Source: Onthophagus taurus
Lineage: Eukaryota; Arthropoda; Insecta; Coleoptera; Scarabaeidae
DNA: 64,000 bases
Direction of reading: 5' to 3'
NCBI RefSeq assembly: GCF_036711975.1
Contig: NC_091976.1
Location: 18,476,001 to 18,540,000 of the forward strand
Shown: positions 1 through 11,633 of the stretch, one piece after another
Layout: each line of letters opens with the position of its first letter
How positions within the stretch are numbered: position 1 is the stretch's first letter
Made by a program: the position numbers and the translations under genes
The notes under the pieces: model-generated
Seen by the model: only the letters and a program-made list of their open reading frames with translations
Database searches by the model: none
Told to the model about the DNA's origin: nothing

Positions 1-304
1 AAATAAAAAAATTGTATATGAATATTTTACTATCACCTATTTGTTTATTTTTAACATATAAAAACGCAAGAATTTGTTTAAAATAACTTTCGCGGTATAA
101 TTTTAAAAGGAAAATACCTAATTTTCGCATAATAATGTAAACAGAATATGGGTTTTCCTATTATATGTTTCATCAAGATAGTATCAAGATTAAAAAAAAA
201 ATTTATAATTGTATTTTATATGAGAAATTGAGAAAAATTCTAACACCTTAACACAGAATTTAAAAAAGTATTTCTTTGATATGGAATTTTTCAGAACTGA
301 AACA

Positions 305-311
305 TATAAAA
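305..311 (+). promoter_or_regulatory. TATA box of UGT-1, with TGAGTCA downstream
   Basis: TATAAAA lies 66 bases before the start codon. An AP-1/bZIP-like TGAGTCA follows at 325-331. The same pair stands before UGT-3. The words around TTTGATATGGAATTT (about 276-290) recur before UGT-4, so this is probably a shared core promoter. Confidence 0.6.
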
Positions 312-370
312 GTCGATGGCGCAATGAGTCAAGTTGAATTTCTTTTATAACTTTACTCGAAACTATACCG

Positions 371-2130
371 ATGATGTTTTTAAAATTATTCTTATTGATC
401 GCGTTATTTTACATAAACTTAGCTCATTCTGCAAATATTTTAGCACTTTTTCCGATTCCATGTAGAAGCCATTTCGCAATATATCAACCGTTATTGGAAA
501 AATTGGCCGAAAGAGGACATCAGATTGATGTATTAACTCATTTTCCAAGAAAGATACCTTTAAATGGGTAAGTTAAATTTTTCGTATCATTTTCTTTTTG
601 CATAAATATAAAAATAGCAATTTTAATTAGTTATACAGATTACAGTATAAGGAGAGAAGATGAGTTTTACTTATTTAACATAGATATTGAAATGGTTAAA
701 TCATTGTCTCTCTCAGATATTTTAAACATAATCAATTTTAAAACTGGAGTAGCTATATGTTACCATGCTCAAAATAAGACGGCAACTCAACATTTGATGA
801 AGAGTAAAAAAGAATATGATTTGATTATAACAGAAATATTCTTTAGTGATTGTTCACTTGGGTTTGCAACTATATTTAATGTTCCAATAATAGTAATGAC
901 TAGTAGTGTTAGTATGCCATGGGCTAGTGATATCGTTGGTTTGCCAGATAATCCTTCGTATATACCACATTATTTCAGTCCGTACAGTCAAGATATGACA
1001 TTTTTAGAAAAATTAATGAACACTGTTACTTTACAACTAATAAAAATGTGGCATTCTTATTATCCATCTCAAGAAGCTAATAAGTTTATACAGGAAACTT
1101 TTGGTAGAAACAGTCCACATATAGAAGACATTCGCAAGAATATTAGTTTGGTTATGGTTAACAGTCATTTTAGTCTGCAGCAATCTCGACCTTTACCTCC
1201 AAATTTTATCGAAATCGGTGGAATACATTTAAAACCGAATCCAGTTTTACCAAAAGAATTTGAAAATCATCTTAAAACAAATTTAAAAGGAGTCGTTTAT
1301 TTCAGTTTTGGAACAACTTTTAAATCGGAAACATTCCCCGATTATAAATTAAAATCAATTTTTGAGGCCTTATCAGAAATTCCTTACAAAGTTTTATGGA
1401 AAGGAAAAAGATCAGATGTAGCAAAACATTTAAATATTCCATCGAATATTCAGTTTATTCCTTGGATGCCACAATTAGAAGTTTTATGTACAACTTTATT
1501 TCTTTTGTAATCTATTTGTGTTAATGCATTAATTTTTAGGTCACCCTAATTTAAAACTTTTTATCAGTCATTGCGGGTTAGGTGGTGTACAAGAAGCGAT
1601 TTATTGTGGAAAACCAGTTCTAGGTCTTCCAGTTTGGGCTGATCAATTCGCACAAGCAAAAATAATCACCGATAAAGGTTTAGGTTTAACAATTCCGTTA
1701 TTACAACACTTTACGAAACAGAACTTATTAAATATGTTGCAACAATTATTAGAAAATCCTAGGTAATGATTAAGAATTTTAATAAATAGATTGGTGAAAT
1801 TATGGAAAAACGGACGGAAACGTAACATATAATCTTTAAACTTTTAGATACACTGAAAATGCTCGTCGTTCATCGGAAATATTCCGAGATAGACCAGTTA
1901 GACCATTAGATACAGCGGTGTATTGGGCTGAATATGTTATTCGACACAAAGGAGCTCCACATTTAAAATCAAAAGCAGCATATTTAACATTTTATGAATA
2001 TTATTGCTTAGATGTTGCGTTTACATTATGTTTTGCTACTTTAATTTTGGGCTGGACTTTTTATAAGATTTTAAAAAGAATTATGAATTTAATTTTTGCT
2101 TTTAGAGTATTTAAACGCAGGTTAGAATAA
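371..2130 (+). CDS. UGT-1, UDP-glycosyltransferase, four exons
   Basis: Exons 371-567, 631-1487, 1540-1762 and 1848-2130 join in frame to about 519 residues, the usual insect UGT length. UGTs transfer a sugar from a UDP-sugar to small lipophilic molecules at the ER membrane. Seen: an N-terminal hydrophobic signal peptide; the SHF histidine near residue 34, expected to be the catalytic base; an acidic TEIFFSDC segment; the donor-binding signature with FISHCG encoded at the start of exon 3; and a C-terminal membrane helix with a short basic tail. All introns are GT-AG and 52-85 bases. Two adjacent ATGs (371, 374) can start it; UGT-3 has only the second. The tail ends KRRLE where the paralogs keep a KxKxx-type ER-retrieval signal. 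Sugar donor and acceptor cannot be read from the sequence. Confidence 0.92.
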
Positions 2131-2238
2131 CTTTTATAACCTTATCATTACCTCAATGTATATTGTAATTATAAAGTTATACTATGTATAATATTAGTTA
2201 TAATTTTTAATTATAGCCAACAATTTATTTGCTTGTTA

Positions 2239-2248
2239 AATAAATAAA
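2239..2248 (+). terminator. Polyadenylation signals of UGT-1
   Basis: Two overlapping AATAAA hexamers lie about 110 bases after the stop codon. They are conserved after UGT-3 near 7960. Confidence 0.6.
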
Positions 2249-2449
2249 GAAATAAAAAACGTTTTTAACGTTATAATATCTCACTTAGTTCTTGAGATAC
2301 AATTTATTAAAGATTGTTGTCTTGCAATATAACATCCAAAAATGTGGTTCAATGCAAAAAATCATTACCTATAAAATTTGAAAACTTTAAGAAATAACCT
2401 TAAATATTTTAAATTCCTACTATTTAATAATAATTAGGAGCTAATAGTG

Positions 2450-3180
2450 TAATTTAGGAGCTTATTAGGTATGTTACTGGTAAGGTCGCTTTTCTGTTTT
2501 TCAGTATCCTCTTCTGTTTCCAAATCTATTTCGATTGTTTCAGATGTTAAATGAATACACAAAGACGCAAATTTATTCATTAGCTTCCTACTGTATCTCA
2601 GCATCTTCCAGACTTACAGAGATCGTGGTCCATAGCACTTCTGAACTGTCTCCAGTACTTCCTCTTGTTGGTTTTGATGCCTGATCTTCTGTGTTGGTGA
2701 GTTTTTATAGCTTTTCCTTTTTATTTCGGCACGTTCGTTTCTTCGTAAAATCATGGTTTAGTGTGGTTGCTGGCGTTTATATTATTTTTTCGTTTCCCTA
2801 TAGACTCTTCTGCAGTTTTTGTGTAGGTATTTTGTAATTTATTTGCGAGTCTGTTTTTGTTAAGTTTTCGTGTTCTTTCTGCCAATAAGGAGTCAATGTT
2901 GTATTTTTCCACGTATATGGGCTTCTTTTTGTTTGTGCTTGGCCGTTCCATTAATGTTTTGATTTTTAAAAGTTCTCTGATTCTTCTGCGTTCTTGGATA
3001 TATTAGAAGCATGTATACTTACAAAGTATGCTATCATCTGTACGCTCAATATTCTGTCATTTACGTATTCGGTGTCTTCTATGTTCTGCGAATACCTTTT
3101 GTGCGGTAACATGCTGACACCAAAATTTGCTCTCTCTCTCGTTTTCCCATTCCGCTGTATAGCAAGTTGTACTCTTCAAG
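2450..3180 (-). mobile_element. RTE-type non-LTR retrotransposon relic, copy 1
   Basis: The minus strand keeps pieces of the linker between endonuclease and reverse transcriptase, for example YVEKYNIDSLL and a KRKNNINA segment, with stops and indels. The same sequence, longer and better kept, lies at 9680-11240, also antisense to the UGTs. It is at the same relative position, after the UGT-1-like gene and before the UGT-4-like gene. It is too broken to be active. Confidence 0.7.
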
Positions 3181-3340
3181 TTGTGTCTCAGTAATGTGTT
3201 TAAAATATTTATATAATCGTTGGAAATTATAACACATTAACTTACGCATTTATTTAGGGAATTTAAGTATTAGGGAAAGTTATATATAAAGTTATACGTT
3301 TGGTGAATCAGTATTTTCTTTACTTGAAAGAAGCACTGCA
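3181..3340 (+). promoter_or_regulatory. UGT-2 promoter region
   Basis: TATATAAAG at 3283-3291 lies 50 bases before the ATG at 3341. The sequence further upstream does not match the UGT-1/UGT-3 promoter. Confidence 0.5.
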
Positions 3341-4518
3341 ATGGTTGCTACATTAACCCTATTAGTTACAATAATGTTTGTGAGGTTAACTCAATCGGCG
3401 AATATTTTTGGACTTTTTCCGTCTCAATTTAAAAGTCATTTCATCGTTTTCCAAACGTTGCTAGAAAAATTAGCTGAAAGAGGGCATCATGTTGATGTTT
3501 CGAGTCATTTTACAAGAAAGGAACATTTAAATGGGTAAGTCAGAAATTTGATTCTTCTTATTCATCTAATGTTTTTTTTAAATATACAGATTTTAGTATA
3601 CAACAATCTCGACCTTTACTCCCTAATTTTATCGAAATCGGTGGGATCCATTTAAAATCAAATCCAGTTTTACCCAAAGAATTTGAAAATCATCTTAAAA
3701 CAGACTTAAAAGGAGTTATTTATTTAAGTTTCGGAACTCTTTTTAAATCGGAGTCGTTTCCCGATTACAAATTACAACCATTTTTTGAGGCTTTATCACA
3801 AATTCCATACAAAGTTTTATGCAAAGGCGAAAAATCGAATGTGGCTAAACATTTAAACATACCATCAAATATTCATTTCGTTTCTTGGATTCCACAACAA
3901 GAAGTTTTATGTAATTTATTTTTTGCATTTTAATTATTAATGTAATTAAACAACTTTTTAGGTCACCCCAATTTAAAATTATTCATAAGTCATTGTGGTT
4001 TAGCCGGCGCTCAAGAAGCAATTTATTGCGGAAAACCCATATTGGCCCTTCCAGTTTGGGTCGATCAATTTGCAACAGCAAAATTAGTGTCTGACAGAGG
4101 CTGGGGTTTATCTATTCCATTATTAGAAGATGTTACAAAGGAAAAATTATCAAATGCGTTACACGAATTCTTGGAAAATCCAAAGTAATTTAAAAATAAT
4201 TGCAAAACATTATTTGGAATTTATTTTTTTTTTAGATTTAGTAAAAACGTTTGTCGTGCTTCTCACATATTCCGAGATAGACTAGTTAGTCCCTTAGATA
4301 CAGCTGTTTATTGGACTGAATATGTTATTCGACATAAAGGAGCTCAACATTTAAAATCGAAAGCAGCCGATTTAAGTTTTTATGAATATTATTGTTTGGA
4401 TATTGCGTTTTGTTTGGTTGCTGTTGGTTTCATTTCAGCGTGGATTATTTATAACATTTTAAGATGGATTTTAACCATAAGAATTCATTTTAAAATATTT
4501 AAGAGTAAATTAAATTAA
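3341..4518 (+). CDS. UGT-2, in-frame deleted UDP-glycosyltransferase
   Basis: Exons 3341-3534, 3597-3910, 3962-4184 and 4236-4518 join to an open frame of 337 residues. Exon 1 (signal peptide, SHF histidine), the donor-binding half (HPNLKLFISHCG) and the membrane tail ending KSKLN are intact. About 182 residues of exon 2 are missing, including the TEIF..DC segment and most of the acceptor pocket. The paralogs' acceptor AG before ATATACAG is mutated to AA here (3580-3582). Splicing at the TTTTAG ending 3596 would restore the frame and avoid a TAG that the alternative AG at 3588-3589 would bring in. It resembles UGT-4 more than UGT-1. It is probably not a functional transferase, but the reading frame is oddly well kept, so it may be a young pseudogene or a donor-domain-only protein. 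Confidence 0.7.
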
Positions 4519-4880
4519 TATTTGTAATTTATTTTTAGTTATAATAAGTTTTTTAATAAATTGAATTTTTAATGCAAAAAGTCTTATTAATTAAAAAAAA
4601 ATGTTCAAAGGAAATGGCATTTTTATTGTCGTATTAATCTCACTATAGCAAACATTACATAAATTGCCTCATAATTTGTTTCTCATAAACACATGACATT
4701 TATTGCTTTTTCTAACAATATAATTTTTAATTAATATTTTTAATAAAAGGTTTCTATCGTCAATAAACACAAATTTTGAGGGACTAAATCGAAACAGCTC
4801 ATCAAAAATTAAGGGACAGAAAATCCCGAAGCTCAGATGCTTAAATGCATTGAAAACAAGGATAATGCCAAAAAGAATCG
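4519..4880. other. UGT-2 3' flank
   Basis: AATAAA at 4555-4560 is the likely polyadenylation signal. I see no gene in the AT-rich remainder. Confidence 0.5.
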
Positions 4881-5370
4881 ACAAAGTCTGTATATGAATG
4901 CAGTAACTTTAGAACTATTGCTCTACTAAATTGTACCACCAGAACAACCAGGCTTTGTGCCAAGACGAGGCACAAGAGATGAAATTTTAATCTAAGACAT
5001 ATGATTGAAAAGTTTTATGAATAGAATGTGCCAGCGATATTCTGTTCCCTCGACTACAGCAAAGCATTTGACATTGTACCCTGGAATAAGCTATCTTATC
5101 AAACAGTTAAATGACAACATAGCTCAAAAAAAATATGAAACTCATGTATATTCAGGGTACATTAGAGCAAGAAAGGCGTAAAGCAGAATGCATCATTCTC
5201 TTCTCGATGCTATTCAATATCTATGAAGAATAACCTTCGATGCGCAGAAGACATTATCGCAACGGCTAAAGATGAACAAAAAATGTTCGATCTCGTACAA
5301 CGAATTGATCAAATCTGGAGAGCGGACTGCTACTGAATAGGTCTAAATGCAACTAATCCTTTGAGTCTTT
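4880..5370 (+). mobile_element. Reverse transcriptase relic of a non-LTR element
   Basis: A plus-strand stretch with several stops reads as PGFVPRRGTRDE, then CSLDYSKAFDIVPWNK, then NNLRCAEDIIATA. These match reverse-transcriptase blocks including the active-site region. The YxDD box is changed to CAED, so the domain is dead. No ends or target duplication were found. Confidence 0.65.
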
Positions 5371-5725
5371 GAGGGACGCCTTGGTTAGGTGGAAAAGTCA
5401 ATATAATTACTTACAAGAATGTTGCCTATGACCAGAAGAAGTTTGGGCTGTAGTATTTGGAGTTTCTGAATTTCAGTTGAACAAAACATTATCAATAGGG
5501 CTAAATTCAAAACTTCAAGATTTGTCTTCTCATTTATCTCACTACAACTATCAATTCAAAAATATCCATGACAAATAAAAATGAGACGTTCATAAATATT
5601 TAATTTACAAAGTTTTACAGAATTAATACTTTTAAGTATAATCAGAAAAATTTAACTGTAATATTAATTTTGCTGTGAATTTCTTGTATCTACCTTTATG
5701 TATAACAATTTCCATTATATGAAAA
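5371..5725. other. Spacer before the second duplicated block
   Basis: AT-rich sequence with no gene or clear repeat seen. The homology with the window start begins at about 5726. Confidence 0.4.
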
Positions 5726-6026
5726 AATAAAAAAAAATGTATATGAATATTTTACTATCACCTATTTGTTTATTTTTAACATATAAAAACGCAAGAATTT
5801 GTTTAAAATAACTTTCGCGGTATAATTTTAAAAGGAAAATACCTAATTTTCGCATAATAATGTAAACAGAATATGGGTTTTCCTATTATATGTTTCATCA
5901 AGATTATCAAGATTTAAAAAAAATTTATAATTGTGTTTTATATGAGAAATTGAGAAAAATTCTAACACCTTAACATAGAATTTAAAAAAGTATTTCTTTG
6001 ATATGGAATTTTTCAGAACTGAAACA

Positions 6027-6033
6027 TATAAAA
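6027..6033 (+). promoter_or_regulatory. TATA box of UGT-3, with TGAGTCA downstream
   Basis: TATAAAA lies 69 bases before the ATG, with TGAGTCA at 6047-6053. The arrangement is the same as at UGT-1. Confidence 0.6.
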
Positions 6034-6095
6034 GTCGGTGGCGCAATGAGTCACGTTGAATTTCTTTTATAACTTTACTCGAAACTAAACCGACC

Positions 6096-7852
6096 ATGTT
6101 TTTAAAATTATTCTTATTGATCGCGTTATTTTACATAAATTTAGCTCATTCTGCAAATATTTTAGCACTTTTTCCGATTCCATGTAGAAGCCATTTCGCA
6201 ATATATCAACCGTTATTGGAAAAATTGGCCGAAAGAGGACATCAGATTGATGTATTAACTCATTTTCCAAGAAACATACCTTTAAATGGGTAAGTTAAAT
6301 TTTTCGTATCATTTTCTTTTTGCATAAATATAAAAATAGCAATTTTGATTAGTTATACAGATTACAGTATAAGGAGAGAAGATGAGTTTTACTCATTTGA
6401 CATAGATATTGAAATGGTTAAATCATTGTCTCTCTTAGGTATTTTAAACATAGTCAATTTTAATGCTGGAGCGACTATATGTTACAATGCTCAAAATAAG
6501 ACGGCAATTCAAAATTTGATGAAGAGCAAAAAAGAATATGATTTAATTATAACAGAGATATTCTTTAGTGATTGTTCGCTCGGGTTTGCAACTATGTTTA
6601 ATGTTCCAATAATAGTAATGACTAGTAGTGTTAGTATGCCATGGGCTAGTGATATCGCTGGTTTGCCAGATAATCCTTCGTATATACCACATTATTTCAG
6701 TCCGTACAGTCAAGATATGACATTTTTAGAAAAATTAATGAACACTGTTACTTTACAACTAATAAAAATGTGGCATACTTATTATCCATCTGAAGAAGCT
6801 AATAAGTTTATACAGGAAACTTTTGGTAGAAACAGTCCACATATAGAAGACATTCGCAAGAATATTAGTTTGGTTATGGTTAACAGTCATTTTAGTCTGC
6901 AGCAATCTCGACCTTTACCTCCAAATTTTATCGAAATCGGTGGAATACATTTAAAACCGAATCCAGTTTTACCAAAAGAATTTGAAAATCATCTTAAAAC
7001 AAACTTAAAAGGAGTCGTTTATTTAAGTTTTGGAACAACTTTTAAATCGGAAACATTCCCCGATTATAAATTAAAACCAATTTTTGAGGCCTTATCAGAA
7101 ATTCCTTACAAAATTTTATGGAAAGGAAAAAGATCAGATGTAGCAAAACATTTAAATATTCCATCGAATATTCAGTTCGTTCCTTGGATGCCACAATTAG
7201 AAGTTTTATGTACAACTTTACTTCTTTTGTAATTTATTTGTATTAATGCATTGATTTTTAGGTCACCCTAATCTAAAACTTTTTATCAGTCATTGCGGGT
7301 TAGGTGGCGTACAAGAAGCGATTTATTGTGGAAAACCAGTTCTAGGTCTTCCAATTTGGGCTGATCAATTCGCACAAGCAAAAATAATCACTGATAAAGG
7401 TTTAGGTTTAACAATTCCGTTATTAAAACACTTTACGAAAGAGAACTTGTTAAATGTGTTGAAACAATTATTAGAAAATCCAAGGTAATGATTAACAATT
7501 TTGATAAATAGATTGCTGAAATTATGGAAGAACGGACGGAAACGTAACACATAATCTTTAAACTTTTAGATTTACAGAAAATGCTCGTCGTTCATCGGAA
7601 ATATTCCGAGATAGACAAGTTAGTCCATTAGATACAGCGGTGTATTGGGCTGAATATGTTATTCGACACAAAGGAGCTCCACATTTAAAATCAAAAGCAG
7701 CATATTTAACATTTTATGAATATTATTGCTTAGATGTTGCGTTTACATTATGTTTTGCTACTTTAATTTTGGGCTGGATTTTTTATAAGATTTCAAAAAG
7801 AATTTTAAATTTAATTGTTGCTTTTAGAGTATTTAAACGTAAGTTAGAATAA
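6096..7852 (+). CDS. UGT-3, UDP-glycosyltransferase, four exons
   Basis: Exons 6096-6289, 6353-7209, 7262-7484 and 7570-7852 join to 518 residues with no lesion. It is the near-identical twin of UGT-1. The signal peptide (about 1-20) is followed by NILALFP; SHF His is residue 33; the YDLIITEIFFSDC segment is at about 127-139; the UGT signature with HCG is at 361-363; a membrane helix is at about 476-499; and the lumen-to-cytosol topology ends in KRKLE, a KxKxx-type ER-retrieval signal. The intron phases equal those of UGT-1, UGT-2 and UGT-4. It is probably an ER membrane enzyme conjugating small hydrophobic compounds; the substrate is unknown. Confidence 0.93.
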
Positions 7853-8575
7853 CTTTTATAACCTTATCATTACCACAATGTATATTGTAATTATAAAGTT
7901 ATACTATGTATAATATTAGTTATAATTTTTAATTATAGCTAACAATTTATTTGCTTCTTAAATAAATAAAGAAATAAAAAACGTTTTTAACGTCATAGAT
8001 GTATTATTTTTATTATTAAGTTCATATTTATTTGTGTTATTTCATACCAATATGTCACTTAATTCTTGAGATCCAATTTATTAAATATTGTTGTCTCGCA
8101 ATATTGATCCATAAATGTGGATCAATTCAAAAAATCACTACCCATAAAATAAAAAAGACATTAAGAAATAACCTTGAACATTTTAAATACTAATTAAATT
8201 TGCTTTCAATTGCTTTTTATTTCATGCTGATATCTCATTTAGTTCTTGAGGTATAAAACATTGAAAATTAATGATTTTCAAATTAATACATTTACGATTT
8301 CGATTATTCGAAATTTAATTAAAATAAAACATTTTGTAAATTTAAAGAAATGATTTTCAACATAATATATATCAATTAAATTTGTAATGACATGTTCGTT
8401 ATCTCACACTAATATCACAATTAATTTATGAGATAGAACTCCTCAAAGATTAATGTTTGTATCCGAGATTTTGACAGTGATTGAATTCAAAAAATAATTT
8501 TTCCGAAATTTGATGAGTTTAAAGTATAATCTTAATTGTGTTAAATTCTAATTAAATTTGTTTTTAAATGCTGAC
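7853..8575. other. UGT-3 3' flank
   Basis: Polyadenylation signals near 7960-7975 are followed by the end of the duplicated block. The remainder, 8200-8575, is AT-rich with several diverged copies of a TTAGTTCTTGAG-like phrase (near 8050, 8230 and 8420) that also occurs at 2285. No gene was seen. Confidence 0.45.
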
Positions 8576-8579
8576 GAAT

Positions 8580-9300
8580 GCTTCGAATTCGTCACAACAT
8601 CGAGATGAGGAATCGAGGGACCAGGAAGAACAAATAAGGTTCATAATTGCCAAAAAATGGTGAACAACGGCTAGGTACCAAGGATCTCTCTGTAATCCTT
8701 TAACGGTTTATCTCACAATCAAATCTTTAGCCTTGCAATCCTATTGGGCTCATCTTGTGTTACCAATGCGACAACAACTAGCTAGTAGGTTGCAACTGCT
8801 CTAGATCGTAGAAGAGGATATAGTGGTATTCAGTGACAAATTCTGATGCTATTTCGGGATTTATTATGGACGTTTGATGGTAGGACGCAGACTTGGGGAA
8901 CGTCGCTATGTTGAAGTCTGTGTTACGAGGTACGTGCACTAAACTATAAGAATTATGGTATTGGTTGTTATGAGTTTTGAGAGAAGGTCTCGTTTGGTGT
9001 TTTTCCGAATCAATATGTGCTGCGATATGTAGATAAAGTGGTAGACCCATATTCTTCCATTTTGTCAGCAGTTGGAATACCAAGTTTTACAGTGCCCACG
9101 TTACCATAACATCCCGATCCTTTCCCCATTGAAAGTATTTTTGATACATTGTGGGGAGAAAACTGTGAACTGGCTGCATGTTCCAAAAGAACTACATCAC
9201 GAATTATCCTTTCTATCCAATAGTTAGTAATGGACAGAAAGGCGATCTTAGGTGATGAATTATAATTGCCTAAAACAAAGCTTTATGAAACATCTAGCAG
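8580..9300 (+). mobile_element. Tc1-like transposase relic
   Basis: Plus-strand frames give GRLMVGRRLGERRYVE and, after frameshifts, pieces equivalent to the Tc1 segments that follow the first catalytic aspartate. A PFCQQLE-like piece stands where PFMQQ..NARPH is expected. Stops and frameshifts are many. Ends were not found. Confidence 0.6.
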
Positions 9301-9473
9301 TCCAAGCTGATATAGTTGATAATAATGTTAGACAAAAACAGGTGCTCCAGCTTGAAAACTTGTCTCTCATTTGAGTTAGCATAATAGCATGTTTTTTTTT
9401 AACTCTGGGTGGCCCACCTGGGTGGCACACATTGCAAGTTAAATAGGTTTGTATGTGGCAAGATTCTGACTCG

Positions 9474-9660
9474 TTATGTCAATATAATGGATAACGTAAT
9501 AGCAATACAATTGTATTTTCTAGGAAGGAGATTCATTGTTGGCAACCTTTCTAATGATTTGTAATCAGTGGTAGCAGTGATTTTAGCGTCATAGACGAAT
9601 TCTTGAAAACGAGTCAATATCCAAGCAACAACAAATGCTTCTCCTCTACTGTTCAACAGT
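9474..9660 (-). mobile_element. Ty3/Gypsy RNase H fragment
   Basis: The minus strand encodes NSRGEAFVVAWILTRFQEF followed by TATTDYKSLERL. This is the family pattern E-x-EALA.VWAL.RF ... TDH..L of Gypsy RNase H. Only about 60 residues remain. Confidence 0.65.
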
Positions 9661-9679
9661 TTCTTTTAACATTATTCTG

Positions 9680-11240
9680 TATTCTTGATGCATATTTAAC
9701 ATATAACGTCAAGAATATAAGCACTATTATTTGATGCCTTTCTTGCTTGGTTTCATAGATCCTTATTTTGTTATCTGTTCGCATATATTGGTTTGACCAA
9801 ATTGTGTCTCTTAAGCATCCCGATAGAGCAGCTGCTTTATTTTCTTACTTTTCTAGTGTGGTCGTAACTGTAGTAGATGAGGTCCATACCTAGATATCTG
9901 AATATGTGGACTTGTTTTATGATTGATATCTATAGATCAGCCTCAATTTTCGCATCGATGTAGCACACCGTACTAATCATTTTGCTGCTGATTCTTTATC
10001 CCAGATCCAATGATGCTACCTGTTGTATAATGTCATTCATTAGAAGGTTCAAAAATGGGGTTAAGCTATCACTCTTTCTGATTCATCCTGGTGTTTCGAT
10101 ATTTGAAGTTATGCATTCACCCTCTTTGATCCTTGTCACGTTACCGGTGTTAAGGTTGTGATTACAGATTATGACTTGTGATGGTCTTTGTTTCTCGATT
10201 AGTAAGAATGTCTTTCAGGCTTGTTGATAAATATGGTGTCTGTTGTTGATATATTTTTTCGGAATCCCAGTTCTTCTTTTCTGTTCTCAATTTACGCTTC
10301 TAGCTTCTCTTTTAGAATGCTGGTAAGTAATTTCATACATGTGCTTAGCAAGGTTATTCCTTTGTAGTTGTTCGAGCAGGTTTTTTGTCCTCTTTTTAAA
10401 ATTTGGATTGTAATATTTCGTTACTACGCTGGTATTTGTGAGGTTTACAAAATGTTGTTAAACTACGACAGTAATTTTCCAGTAAGCTAATCTCCGCCGT
10501 AATTTAAGAGCTCCTTAGATAGGTTCTCTGGTACGGCCGCTTTTCTGTCTTTCAGTTTCGTCATCAGTTTCCAAATGTATTTCAGTTGTATCAGATGCTT
10601 TTTGTTTACACATATTCATTTAATGGCTTCTTTCTGTATCTCAGCATCTTCCAGTCTTACAGAGATAGTGGTCCATAACATTCCTTAACTGTCTCCAATA
10701 CTCCCTCTTGATAGCTTTGATTCTTGTGTTGGATTTGTTTCTTCCTTCTATGCATATCATACGTTGTTCTTCTGTTGGTGAGCTTTTATAGCTTTTCCTT
10801 TTTATTTCTGCAAGTTCTTTTATTTCTTCGTAAAACCATGGTTTAGTGTGGTCAATGGCGTTTATGTTATTTTTTCGTTTCCCCATAGACTCTTCTGCAG
10901 CTTCTTATATACTTGTTTTTATTTGACTTCACGTTTGTTTGTTGTGTGAGTATTTTGTAATTTATTTGCCAGTCTTTTTTGTAAAGTTTTCGTGTTCTTT
11001 GTGGCAATAAGGAGTCAATGTTGTATTTTTCCACGTATATGAACTTCTTTTTGATCTTCCTTGATTCTTCTGCGTTAGTGGATATAGAGGAAGCATGTAT
11101 ACTTATAAGGTGTGCTATGATCTGTACTCTCAATATTCTGTCATTTACGTATACATTTCGTGTGGTAGCATGCTGACACCAAAATTTGCTCTTTCTCGTT
11201 TTGCCATTCCGCTATATAGCAAGTAGTACTCTTCATATTT
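9680..11240 (-). mobile_element. RTE-type non-LTR retrotransposon relic, copy 2
   Basis: Read on the minus strand from 11240 downwards: YVEKYNIDSLLPQRTRKL, KPWFYEEIKELAEIKRKSYK, then a KAAVPENLSKELLNYGG block (reverse transcriptase start), a NYKGITLLSTC-like block, GDSLTPFLNLLMNDII and a CYIDA remnant of the YADD box. Order and motifs fit RTE-clade elements. Stops and frameshifts show that it is dead. The part 10490-11240 matches 2450-3180. Confidence 0.75.
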
Positions 11241-11633
11241 TGATATATATCGAGTTTGTGCTTTTTTATTTCGATAATAATCGCCTGATGTTCATTGCAT
11301 AGATTTTCTTAATTTTTGTGAGTAGTTTAGCTAACGTCACCTAAGAATGACACTTCTTGACACTTGTTGATCTACTCAATCCACCCATATTGAAAGTGAT
11401 TGATGAAGAAAGAAAGAGTAAGGAATGTTAAATTGATTTTTATTTGACATCAACACAACAATATTTTTAACACCTATAATATCGCATCAAACATTTTCTA
11501 TTAATTCCAATAATTTTGTTTACGTTACATCCAGTTGTTGTTTACAATATGTTATAGTATTTATTTTATCTAGAAACGCGACTTATTCGCATTTAAAAGC
11601 TACTCGTAAGCGATAATTGGCACCAACTTTATA
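11241..11633. other. Spacer before mariner element
   Basis: AT-rich sequence without a recognisable gene. The mariner insertion starts at the TA at 11632-11633. Confidence 0.4.

Larger units (their letters stand above)
1..2420. repeat. Duplicated UGT block, copy 1
   Basis: This block matches 5726-8200 almost base for base, with an offset of about 5722-5725. It covers 370 bases of promoter, all four UGT exons and introns, the 3' end and some 280 bases of downstream flank, where similarity fades and short indels appear. The left edge lies outside the window. The high identity in introns and flank as well as exons shows a recent duplication or gene conversion. Confidence 0.9.
5726..8200. repeat. 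Duplicated UGT block, copy 2
   Basis: Second copy of 1-2420. Differences include a 4-base deletion in the promoter, scattered substitutions, and about 60 extra bases near 7995-8050 after the polyadenylation signal. Confidence 0.9.

Noticed and set aside
363-548. Minus-strand frame opposite UGT-1 exon 1 (and 6085-6270 opposite UGT-3)
   Set aside because: Exact antisense of a conserved coding exon; conserved only because the exon is.
1643-1828. Minus-strand frame opposite UGT-1 exon 3 (and 7365-7550)
   Set aside because: Shadow of the UGT exon and intron.
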